Source: Flavihumibacter solisilvae (GTDB lineage: Bacteria > Bacteroidota > Bacteroidia > Chitinophagales > Chitinophagaceae). From it: a DNA stretch of 33,676 bases. Shown piece after piece: positions 7,740 to 15,547 of the stretch. How positions within the stretch are numbered: position 1 is the stretch's first letter; each line of letters begins with the position of its first letter. The DNA lies in NCBI RefSeq assembly GCF_000814475.1, contig NZ_JSVC01000028.1:1-33676 (forward strand), given 5' to 3'. A program made the translations under genes and the position numbers. Below the pieces are notes generated by a model. That model saw only the letters and a program-made list of their open reading frames with translations. It had not been told where the DNA came from and did not search any database.

Positions 7740-8531
7740 TTGAACAAGCTTTTCATCATAAAAATCGGCGGAAACGTAATTGACAATTCCGACGCACTTC
7801 GGTCATTTCTTGGCGATTTCGCCACCGTGGATGGTAGGAAGATCCTTGTGCATGGCGGCGGTAAAATTGCAACCCGGATCGGTGAACAGTTGGGTATAGA
7901 ATCGAAATACGTAGACGGACGAAGGATCACCGACGACCAGACGATTGACCTGGTCACGATGGTGTATGGCGGACTGGTTAATAAAAAGATCGTAGCCCAA
8001 CTGCAGGCACTTAAGTGCAATGCACTCGGAATTTGCGGCGCCGACGGCAACCTTGTTCCGGCAGAAAAGCGTCCTGTAAAAGAAATTGACTGGGGCTGGG
8101 TAGGTGATGTGAAAAGCAACCAGTTGCCTTCAGACCGATGGCAGGTTCTCCTTGATAATGGATTTGTACCAGTGCTGGCGCCACTCACGCACGACAGCAA
8201 TGCTCATATCATGAACACGAATGCCGACACTATGGCGTCGGCAATAGCTGTAGCGCTTTCAACGGCTTATGACGTGCGGCTGATCTATTGCTTTGAAAAG
8301 AAAGGTGTGCTTGAATCCGTGGAAGATGACAACTCCGTCATCCGTACCATCAACAAAGAGTCCTACGCACAACTGAAAGCAGAACAGAAATTATTTGCGG
8401 GGATCCTTCCCAAGCTTGACAATGCATTTGCAGCCATTGATGCAGGTGTAAAGGAAGTATTGATCGGTCACGCAGACGATCTGCTGCAGAATACAACTCC
8501 ATCTACTACCGGAACACTCATTTCTGCATGA
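7740..8531 (+). CDS. argB: N-acylglutamate kinase
   Basis: This 263-residue amino-acid kinase phosphorylates N-acylglutamate. It shows KIGGNVIDN at the N-terminus, HGGGKIATRIG for the substrate loop and MNTNADTMASAIAVAL near the ATP site. The start must be TTG 7740, because a TAA codon lies directly upstream in frame and the next candidate starts would remove the first Gly-rich loop. The enzyme lacks the N-terminal helix found in arginine-inhibited hexameric kinases, so feedback by arginine at this step is less likely. It overlaps argE by four bases. Confidence 0.93.
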   Translation: MNKLFIIKIGGNVIDNSDALRSFLGDFATVDGRKILVHGGGKIATRIGEQLGIESKYVDGRRITDDQTIDLVTMVYGGLVNKKIVAQLQALKCNALGICGADGNLVPAEKRPVKEIDWGWVGDVKSNQLPSDRWQVLLDNGFVPVLAPLTHDSNAHIMNTNADTMASAIAVALSTAYDVRLIYCFEKKGVLESVEDDNSVIRTINKESYAQLKAEQKLFAGILPKLDNAFAAIDAGVKEVLIGHADDLLQNTTPSTTGTLISA

Positions 8532-9661
8532 CAGTCGACCATTTATATAAAGACGCGTTATCACTGCTGAAAGCATTGATTCAAACACCTTCACTCAGCA
8601 GGGAGGAGGACAAAACCGCTGACCTCATCTATTCATACCTGCAGGAAAGAGGAGTTAATGTGAACCGGTATCTGAATAATGTCTGGGCGGTAAATGAACA
8701 TTTCGATAAGTCAAAGCCGACCCTTCTTCTCAATTCCCATCATGATACCGTGAAACCAAATCCGCAATACACCCGTGATCCGTTTGAGGCCGGTGAAGAG
8801 GATGGGAAATTATTTGGTCTCGGAAGTAATGACGCAGGTGGCTGTCTCGTTGCCTTAATTGCTACATTTCTTCACTTCCATGATCAAGCGGACCTGGCAT
8901 GGAACGTCGTGATCGCAGCAACGGCTGAAGAAGAGATCTCAGGCTTCAATGGCATTGAAGCCTTGTTACGTGCACCTGAATTCATGCTTTCGGTTGGACT
9001 ATCATCAACAACCGGCGAAGCTGCCGGGCTTTATAAAAACTGGTCCGGCATCGTAGGGGAACCAACACAGATGAAGCTTGCGGTTGCAGAAAAGGGCCTG
9101 CTGGTCATCGACTGCACAGCTGAAGGAGTGGCTGGTCACGCTGCAAGGGAAGAAGGCGTTAACGCCATCTATAAAGCTGTAGACGATATCAACTGGTTCC
9201 GTACTTACCAGTTTCCGAAAGTGTCTCCCACGCTCGGGCCGGTAAAGATGAATGTAACCGTCATCAGCACTGAAAATAAAGCCCACAATGTTGTGCCGGC
9301 TGCCTGTTCATATACTGTCGATATCCGCGTGACCGACGCATATACCCACGAGGAGATCCTCGATATTGTGAGGTCGAATATCTCATCACAGGTTAAGCCA
9401 CGCAGTACACGCCTGCGTGCAACTGCCATCCCGATGAATCATCCGCTCGTTCGCGCGGGTTTGTCACTCGAAATAGATTATTACGGGTCACCCACATCTT
9501 CCGATAAAGCCCTGATGCCTTTCCCAGCACTGAAGTGCGGTCCGGGTGACAGTGCAAGAAGCCATACCGCCGATGAATTCATCTATGTCGTTGAGCTGGA
9601 AGAGGGAATCATAGAATACATTGAAATAATCTCAAGGGCGATGAGGCTACATCGAAGTTAG
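8528..9661 (+). CDS. argE: M20-family N-acylornithine/N-acylcitrulline deacylase
   Basis: This 377-residue zinc-dependent hydrolase of peptidase family M20 has the metal-binding motifs NSHHDTVKP, GSNDAGGCL, AEEEISGFNG and the C-terminal GPGDSARSHTADEFI. In a pathway with an acylornithine carbamoyltransferase the expected substrate is N-acylcitrulline rather than N-acetylornithine. Its ATG overlaps the argB stop (ATGA), implying translational coupling. The gene symbol reflects operon context; M20 enzymes as a group are broad. Confidence 0.9.
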   Translation: MTVDHLYKDALSLLKALIQTPSLSREEDKTADLIYSYLQERGVNVNRYLNNVWAVNEHFDKSKPTLLLNSHHDTVKPNPQYTRDPFEAGEEDGKLFGLGSNDAGGCLVALIATFLHFHDQADLAWNVVIAATAEEEISGFNGIEALLRAPEFMLSVGLSSTTGEAAGLYKNWSGIVGEPTQMKLAVAEKGLLVIDCTAEGVAGHAAREEGVNAIYKAVDDINWFRTYQFPKVSPTLGPVKMNVTVISTENKAHNVVPAACSYTVDIRVTDAYTHEEILDIVRSNISSQVKPRSTRLRATAIPMNHPLVRAGLSLEIDYYGSPTSSDKALMPFPALKCGPGDSARSHTADEFIYVVELEEGIIEYIEIISRAMRLHRS

Positions 9662-9706
9662 ACCGGTGCCTTTTGAATTTTAAATTTTGAATTATAAATT
9701 ATTACC

Positions 9707-11038
9707 GTGAAACTCTGGCAGAAAAATATCACCTCGCTGAAGGAAGTGGAAAAGTTTACGGTTGGCCGCGACCGTGAGTTCGATACGATGATGGCTGCAC
9801 AGGATGTGCTGGGAAACATGGCCCATGCGATCATGCTGTCGGAAATCGGGTTGCTTACGAAACCGGAGGCGAACGAGTTGGTAACGGAACTGAAGAAGAT
9901 CTACGGACGTATTGGCAAGGGAGAGTTTGTGATAGGTGAAGGCGTTGAGGACGTTCATTCCCAGGTGGAATTCCTGCTTACTGAATCACTGGGTGATACG
10001 GGCAAGAAGATCCACAGCGCCCGCAGCAGGAATGACCAGGTGCTGGTGGACCTGAAGCTGTTTATCCGCGACCAGGTGCAGGAGCTTGCAGAGGCGGTAC
10101 AACCCCTTTTTGACTTGCTGCAGCGCCAGAGTGAAAAATATAAGGATCACCTGCTTCCCGGTTATACCCACCTGCAGCTGGCAATGCCGTCGTCGTTCGG
10201 ACTTTGGTTCGGAGCCTATGCCGAAAGCCTGGTCGATGACCTGGTGACCCTGCAGGCAGCCTATGAAGTGGTGAACAAGAACCCGCTTGGGTCGGCAGCA
10301 GGATATGGTTCTTCTTTTCCCATCAATCGTACCCGCACTACTGAACTGCTTGGCTTTGCTGCGCTCAGCAACAACGTGGTATATGCGCAGATGGGCCGCG
10401 GAAAAGCGGAAAGGGTGGTGGCAATGGCTATGGCCAATATCGCAGACACCCTCTCGCGCCTTTCAATGGATGCCTGTCTTTTCCTGAACCAGAACTTCGG
10501 TTTCATCAGCTTCCCGCCGGAACTGACCACCGGAAGCAGCATCATGCCCCATAAAAAAAACCCGGATGTATTTGAACTCATCCGTTCCCATTGCAACCGG
10601 ATCAAGGCATTGCAAAATGAGATCATGATGATGACCACAAACCTGCCCTCCGGTTATCACCGCGACCTCCAGCTGCTGAAGGAACACCTGTTCCCAGCCT
10701 TCGCAACCCTGAAAGATTGCATCAGCATGGCGGGACTCATGCTCGAAAATATCGAGGTGAAGCAAAACATCCTGGCCGATGAGAAATATAAATATCTCTT
10801 CAGCGTGGAAGAAGTGAACAAACTCGTGCTTAAAGGGATTCCCTTCCGCGATGCATACAAACAGGTCGGATTGTCTATTGAGGATGGCAGTTATAGCTAC
10901 GACACCCACCTGCAGCATACGCATGAAGGCAGTATCGGCAACCTGCGGACTGCCGAGATCAAAAATGCCATGGAACAGGTGATGGAGCGCTTTAATTTTC
11001 AGGACACAAATGCTGCTATCGCACAATTATTACGTTAA
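9707..11038 (+). CDS. argH: Argininosuccinate lyase
   Basis: This 443-residue member of the fumarase/aspartase superfamily splits argininosuccinate to arginine and fumarate. The signature GSSIMPHKKNPD and the HSARSRNDQV substrate segment are clear. The start is GTG 9707, giving MKLWQK. A 45-base AT-rich gap separates it from argE, and dxr follows after only 8 bases, so dxr probably shares the transcript. An eight-A run lies inside the PHKKNP codons but the frame is intact. Confidence 0.95.
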   Translation: MKLWQKNITSLKEVEKFTVGRDREFDTMMAAQDVLGNMAHAIMLSEIGLLTKPEANELVTELKKIYGRIGKGEFVIGEGVEDVHSQVEFLLTESLGDTGKKIHSARSRNDQVLVDLKLFIRDQVQELAEAVQPLFDLLQRQSEKYKDHLLPGYTHLQLAMPSSFGLWFGAYAESLVDDLVTLQAAYEVVNKNPLGSAAGYGSSFPINRTRTTELLGFAALSNNVVYAQMGRGKAERVVAMAMANIADTLSRLSMDACLFLNQNFGFISFPPELTTGSSIMPHKKNPDVFELIRSHCNRIKALQNEIMMMTTNLPSGYHRDLQLLKEHLFPAFATLKDCISMAGLMLENIEVKQNILADEKYKYLFSVEEVNKLVLKGIPFRDAYKQVGLSIEDGSYSYDTHLQHTHEGSIGNLRTAEIKNAMEQVMERFNFQDTNAAIAQLLR

Positions 11039-11046
11039 TTTGCCGC

Positions 11047-12201
11047 ATGCAGAAACGTATAGCAATATTCGGATCCACCGGTTCAATAGGAACGCAAGCG
11101 CTTGAAGTGATCGCTGCCAACCCGTCAATGTTCCAGGCAGAAATCCTTACGGCGCAGCATAATGATGAATTACTGGTTGAGCAGGCCCGCAGGTTCAATC
11201 CAAATATTGTTGTCATCGGTGACGAAACACGCTATGAAAAGGTAAAGGCTGCATTAGCCGGAACAGACGTAAAAGTTTTTGCAGGGGAAAATGCGCTCGA
11301 AGAAGTGGCGGCAATGGATTGTTATGATCTCATGCTGGCTGCTATTGTAGGTTTTGCGGGACTGAAACCTACCCTGCAGGCCGTTGAACAGGGGAAAGCG
11401 GTAGCCCTCGCCAATAAAGAAACACTGGTTGTGGCAGGCGATATCGTAATGAAAAAAGCGATCGAAAAAAGAGTGCCGATCATCCCGGTTGACAGTGAGC
11501 ATTCCGCCATTTTCCAGTGCCTGGTAGGAGAGAACTTGAACCCGATCGATAAAGTGATCCTGACTGCATCAGGTGGCCCCTTCCTCGGCAAGAAACCAAA
11601 CTTCCTCGTAAATGTAAAGCGTGATCATGCCCTTCAGCATCCCAACTGGAATATGGGTGCCAAGATCACGATTGATTCAGCAACGCTGATGAATAAGGGA
11701 TTGGAAATGATCGAGGCCAAATGGCTCTTCAACCTTCGTCCCGAGCAGGTACAGGTGCTCGTTCACCCGCAAAGCATAATTCACAGTATTGTTCAGTTTG
11801 AAGACGGCAGCCTGAAAGCTCAGATGGGATTGCCCGACATGAAGCTGCCGATTCAATATGCCATTTCCTTTCCGCAAAGGATTCCAAGCAAATTTCCAAG
11901 ATATGATTTCCGCCGGCCGAATACCCTCACTTTCGAGGAGCCGGATGTAAAAACTTTCCGCAACCTCACACTAGCTACCGAAGCGCTGTTCAAAGGCGGA
12001 AACCTACCCTGCGTGCTGAATGCAGCCAATGAGATCGCAGTATTTGCGTTCCTTAGAAACAGGGTGGGCTTCCTCGATATGACTGATGTCATTGAAAGGA
12101 CCATGCAAAAAGTTGCCTTTATCGCGCAACCCACCCTGGAAGAATATTTTGAAAGTGACGCCGAAGCCCGCGAATTCGCGGCTACCCTGATTCATTTGTG
12201 A
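11047..12201 (+). CDS. dxr: 1-deoxy-D-xylulose 5-phosphate reductoisomerase
   Basis: This 384-residue NADPH enzyme commits carbon to the MEP pathway of isoprenoid synthesis. It opens with the nucleotide-binding motif IFGSTGSIGTQALEV; LANKETLVVAG, TASGGPFLGK and DSATLMNKGLEMIEAKWLF mark substrate and metal binding. Its length is normal. It starts 8 bases after argH, so expression may be tied to the arginine operon. dxr and rseP are often neighbours in bacteria; here a small lipoprotein gene on the other strand lies between them. Confidence 0.95.
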   Translation: MQKRIAIFGSTGSIGTQALEVIAANPSMFQAEILTAQHNDELLVEQARRFNPNIVVIGDETRYEKVKAALAGTDVKVFAGENALEEVAAMDCYDLMLAAIVGFAGLKPTLQAVEQGKAVALANKETLVVAGDIVMKKAIEKRVPIIPVDSEHSAIFQCLVGENLNPIDKVILTASGGPFLGKKPNFLVNVKRDHALQHPNWNMGAKITIDSATLMNKGLEMIEAKWLFNLRPEQVQVLVHPQSIIHSIVQFEDGSLKAQMGLPDMKLPIQYAISFPQRIPSKFPRYDFRRPNTLTFEEPDVKTFRNLTLATEALFKGGNLPCVLNAANEIAVFAFLRNRVGFLDMTDVIERTMQKVAFIAQPTLEEYFESDAEAREFAATLIHL

Positions 12202-12209
12202 TCACTGAC

Positions 12210-12626
12210 TTAGTTGTATACAACAACAGTATCTACTTTGAAGATGGTAGAACCGTTGTAAAACTTCAGTGTCAGTTTGCCTGGTGTTTTGGGAGTGATC
12301 CTGAGGACAGTATCTTTTGAATATTGAATGTCAGGGCATGTGGTATCTTTTTTATTGGGATTAGGAATGCTTCCCACTGCAAAGATGTCAAACTCTTCAG
12401 AAACACCATTTCTGGCACCATCATATCCTTCAAAACGATAACAGAGGTTTGACCCGGTTACAGTGACCTGGGCTACCATCGTATCACCGACCTGGGTTGA
12501 GTCAGGCGTAATCACCCTGGAAAAGTTCATGGGTACAAGGATCCGGTCTGGTTCCGGAACGTCGTTGGATTTGAGGCAAGCACTGAACAGGACTACGGCA
12601 ATCGCTACAAAAACGAGATTTTTCAT
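12210..12626 (-). CDS. Small hypothetical lipoprotein
   Basis: This 138-residue protein begins with a short basic N-terminus, a hydrophobic stretch and a lipobox-like FSAC, with Cys17 as the likely lipidation site. The rest is beta-rich and polar, with repeated TxxxV patterns and a pair of cysteines (LCYRF, TTCPD) that may form a disulfide, suggesting an Ig-like periplasmic or surface domain. I do not recognise the family. Its stop is 8 bases from the dxr stop, so the two genes converge, and it is divergent from rseP. Confidence 0.7.
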   Translation of the reverse strand: MKNLVFVAIAVVLFSACLKSNDVPEPDRILVPMNFSRVITPDSTQVGDTMVAQVTVTGSNLCYRFEGYDGARNGVSEEFDIFAVGSIPNPNKKDTTCPDIQYSKDTVLRITPKTPGKLTLKFYNGSTIFKVDTVVVYN

Positions 12627-12756
12627 TCGAATGATTTTTTACTTGACAATTTTGCGGCAAATTACGTTGTCAGTTTTGTAAAAAATTTATGTTCCCGGTA
12701 GGGTTTTTTCCCGGATATTTGTCACTAGTCAAAAACGTATCTTACAGAATTTTAAT

Positions 12757-14106
12757 ATGACGTTGTTAGCTATCAATTGGGCGGAAGTAGCAGTTAAGGC
12801 CGGGCAATTTATCCTTTCCTTTTCCATCATAGTAGTACTTCATGAATTGGGTCACTTCTTACCTGCGAGATGGTTTAAATGCAGGGTGGAGAAGTTTTAC
12901 CTGTTTTTCAATCCATGGTTTTCCCTTTTCAAAAAGAAAATTGGCGAAACGGAATATGGACTGGGATGGGTGCCTTTCGGCGGCTACGTAAAGATCGCCG
13001 GCATGATCGACGAAAGCATGGATAAAGAGCAGATGAAGCAACCGGCGCAACCCTGGGAGTTCCGCAGTAAACCTGCATGGCAGCGACTCATCATCATGCT
13101 GGGTGGTGTCACTGTGAACCTGATCCTCGGGTTTCTCATTTATGCATGCATGTTGTGGTACTGGGGTGAATCCTATGTGCCGACTAATAAATTCAAGTAT
13201 GGGATTGCCACCGATTCACTCGCACAGAGCATCGGCCTGCGCGACGGGGACCACCTGCTTCGTGTGGATGGTGAATACATCGATCGCTTCAACAAGATCC
13301 CGCTCAAAGTGATCCTTACCGGCGCAAAGACACTTGAGGTTGAACGGGATGGGAAACCGGTTACTGTAAATATTCCGGACGATTTTGCAGCCAAACTGAT
13401 CCATTTTAAAACGATCAACTTTATCGATATGCGGGTGCCCTTTACCGGCATCGATTCCGTTATTGATACCAGCGCCGCCGCACGTGCGGGGCTCAGGAAG
13501 AACGACCAGGTATTGGCTGTAAACGGCAAACCTGTTCCATATTACCACGAGTTCCGAAAGGCGATCCAGTCGAACAAGGGCAAACCGATCGAAATGCAGG
13601 TTGTCCGCGGAAAAGACACGTCCAATGTGGCAGCAACAGTTTCCGAGAATGGCACCATCGGCGTTTATCCACTGTCCACAGTTGATTCGTTCGAAGTAAA
13701 GAAAATCAGTTATGGTTTCTTCGACGCAATTCCTGCCGGCTTTACCAAGAGTATCGAAACACTTGAATCATATTGGCTGCAACTGAAGCTCATCTTCAGT
13801 GGTAAAGTGAATACCAACGAATCGCTCGGAAGCGTGATCAGCATCGGTAAGATGTTTGCACCGCAGTGGGACTGGATGCAGTTCTGGAGCCTTACGGCTT
13901 TCTTCTCGCTGGTGCTGGCGCTGATGAATATTCTTCCGATACCAGGGCTCGATGGGGGGCACGCATTGTTCACAATAATCGAAATGGTAAGCGGACGTAA
14001 GCCGAGTGAAAAATTCCTGGAGTATGCGCAGATGGTCGGAATGGTGTTGCTGCTTGGTTTGATGGCGTATGCACTGGGACTTGATATTTTCAGGTTGTTT
14101 AAGTAA
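12757..14106 (+). CDS. rseP: RIP site-2 zinc metalloprotease
   Basis: This 449-residue inner-membrane protease cleaves transmembrane substrates such as anti-sigma factors. The zinc motif HELGH is at residues 29-33 in the first membrane helix and the partner motif LDGGH (Asp399) lies in PIPGLDGGHALF. Two PDZ-like segments lie between, around residues 125-210 and 215-290. The C-terminal helix ends in LGLDIFRLFK. Its substrate in this organism is not evident; no anti-sigma factor gene is adjacent. A strong terminator follows. Confidence 0.93.
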   Translation: MTLLAINWAEVAVKAGQFILSFSIIVVLHELGHFLPARWFKCRVEKFYLFFNPWFSLFKKKIGETEYGLGWVPFGGYVKIAGMIDESMDKEQMKQPAQPWEFRSKPAWQRLIIMLGGVTVNLILGFLIYACMLWYWGESYVPTNKFKYGIATDSLAQSIGLRDGDHLLRVDGEYIDRFNKIPLKVILTGAKTLEVERDGKPVTVNIPDDFAAKLIHFKTINFIDMRVPFTGIDSVIDTSAAARAGLRKNDQVLAVNGKPVPYYHEFRKAIQSNKGKPIEMQVVRGKDTSNVAATVSENGTIGVYPLSTVDSFEVKKISYGFFDAIPAGFTKSIETLESYWLQLKLIFSGKVNTNESLGSVISIGKMFAPQWDWMQFWSLTAFFSLVLALMNILPIPGLDGGHALFTIIEMVSGRKPSEKFLEYAQMVGMVLLLGLMAYALGLDIFRLFK

Positions 14107-14145
14107 AGCACCTTAGATCCGATTTAAAATCTAAAATATAAATTC

Positions 14146-14176
14146 AAAAGTCCGTCTCACTTGAAGATGGACTTTT
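14146..14176 (+). terminator. Intrinsic terminator after rseP
   Basis: The arms AAAAGTCCGTCT and AGATGGACTTTT pair along 12 positions with one G-T, around a CACTTGA loop, and end in a T run. It is placed 40 bases after the rseP stop and separates it from the aldo/keto reductase gene. Confidence 0.85.
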
Positions 14177-14247
14177 TCAATTATTAATGTTTATCTTTTG
14201 CCTTCTGATCCGGTACCCGATTTTATAATTAATTTTTACTATTTACT

Positions 14248-15138
14248 TTGGAAAAGATTTATCTCTCAGATTACGGCCCAAAAGTGTCTCCTGCGATTTA
14301 TGGTTTCTGGAGGTGGGATGACAGTAGTGCTGCTGCAGAAAATGAGATGGAGAAGATCATCAATCTTTGTCTTGAGCTGGGCATTAACACCTTTGATCAC
14401 GCAGATAAATATGCCGGCTTTCTGGGGGAAGAGATCTTTGGGAAAGTAATGGAGAAGAAGTCGTTCAAGCGGGAAGATATCGTTCTCTTTACCAAATGCG
14501 GATTGAATGTACCGCACCCGAACAACCCTGGTGTACGCATTCCGCATGTTGATACCAGTGCTGCGCATATCACGCGCAGCGTGGAGAATTCACTCCGTAA
14601 ACTCCAGACCGATTATATAGACATCTTCCTGCTCGACCAGCTCGATCATTTGTCTGACCTGGAAGAAACGGTGATTACGCTGGAAAGGCTTAAGCATTCA
14701 GGTAAGATCCGGAATCTCGGGGTTGCAAATTTTTCTGTCTTCAAACAACAACTACTTGCCAATCACCTCCGCATTCCGGTTGTGACAAATCATATAGAAC
14801 TTAACGTGCTGCAAACGCAGGCTATTGATAATGGCCAGCTCGATTATATCAGGCAGAAATACAGTCGCCCGATTGCATCTGCTCCCCTCGCTGATGGACG
14901 CATTGAAAACGGAACAGACGCCCAGGCAGTGAAAGTCCGTGCCAAGCTTGAAGAGATCGGCAAGAAATATGACAGCACGGTTGAATCCACAGCAGTTGCC
15001 TGGCTCAACAAGCTCGGAGCACTACCGCTAATCGGAACGCGAAACGAGCAGCGCATCCGCAACATTGTAAATGCATTCAACATCAACATGGATCACCAGG
15101 ACTGGTACGACCTGTATTACACTTCGATCGGGCAATAG
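14248..15138 (+). CDS. Aldo/keto reductase with an altered catalytic tetrad
   Basis: This 296-residue TIM-barrel protein resembles the YdhF-like branch of NAD(P)H-dependent aldo/keto reductases. The catalytic Asp50 and Tyr55 (FDHADKY) and Lys83 (LFTKCG) are present. The usual His of the LLIHRPD motif is replaced by Asp130 in FLLDQLDH, so hydride transfer chemistry may be impaired or changed; His134 is nearby. The start is TTG 14248, needed to keep the first beta-strand. It is a single gene after the rseP terminator. Confidence 0.82.
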   Translation: MEKIYLSDYGPKVSPAIYGFWRWDDSSAAAENEMEKIINLCLELGINTFDHADKYAGFLGEEIFGKVMEKKSFKREDIVLFTKCGLNVPHPNNPGVRIPHVDTSAAHITRSVENSLRKLQTDYIDIFLLDQLDHLSDLEETVITLERLKHSGKIRNLGVANFSVFKQQLLANHLRIPVVTNHIELNVLQTQAIDNGQLDYIRQKYSRPIASAPLADGRIENGTDAQAVKVRAKLEEIGKKYDSTVESTAVAWLNKLGALPLIGTRNEQRIRNIVNAFNINMDHQDWYDLYYTSIGQ

Positions 15139-15148
15139 GTCACGGTGA

Positions 15149-15346
15149 TTATTGAAGTATGAAATCGGCGTGTTCTTTCAGGCCAATTTTTATTTGTGCC
15201 TGGCCCATTGGGTACAGATAAACTAGTATGCCTTCCCTTCGGGAGAATTTCATTGGTGATATGAAATCACTGTCGCCGGCGACTAAGACGATTTTATCGA
15301 TTGTCCTTTTTGACGACATCCAGGCAATATTAAGCGAAGCCTCCAT
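15149..15346 (-). pseudogene. Remnant of a NYN-domain (LabA/DUF88-like) gene
   Basis: The 65-residue frame contains the C-terminal core of a NYN nuclease domain, including KIVLVAGDSDFISPMKFSRR, whose acidic GDSD belongs to the active site, and ends with LKEHADFIL. The N-terminal half of the domain is missing: a TAG codon directly precedes the first ATG and no matching upstream coding is seen before the neighbouring terminator. It is therefore read as a decayed fragment rather than a small functional gene. Confidence 0.65.
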
Positions 15347-15391
15347 CTATCAAAATTGCTACCTTATGAAACATAGCCTTGAGTCTTGGGC

Positions 15392-15434
15392 ACAAAAAAC
15401 CGCAGGCTGCCCATTCTACACAGACCCCTGCGGT
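15392..15434 (-). terminator. Intrinsic terminator after the FtsX/MacB-like permease
   Basis: On the minus strand ACCGCAGG (15434-15427) pairs perfectly with CCTGCGGT (15406-15399) and is followed by a T run. It lies about 115 bases after the permease stop codon and should end that transcript before the NYN remnant. Confidence 0.75.
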
Positions 15435-15547
15435 AGTATGATATGCCGGCCTACCGGCGTTCGGATTCTGATGCAAAAATAATACTGGAACTACAATCGG
15501 CAAACAGTGTTTTCACCTATTCACTTAATCAACTGGTGATTTTGATG

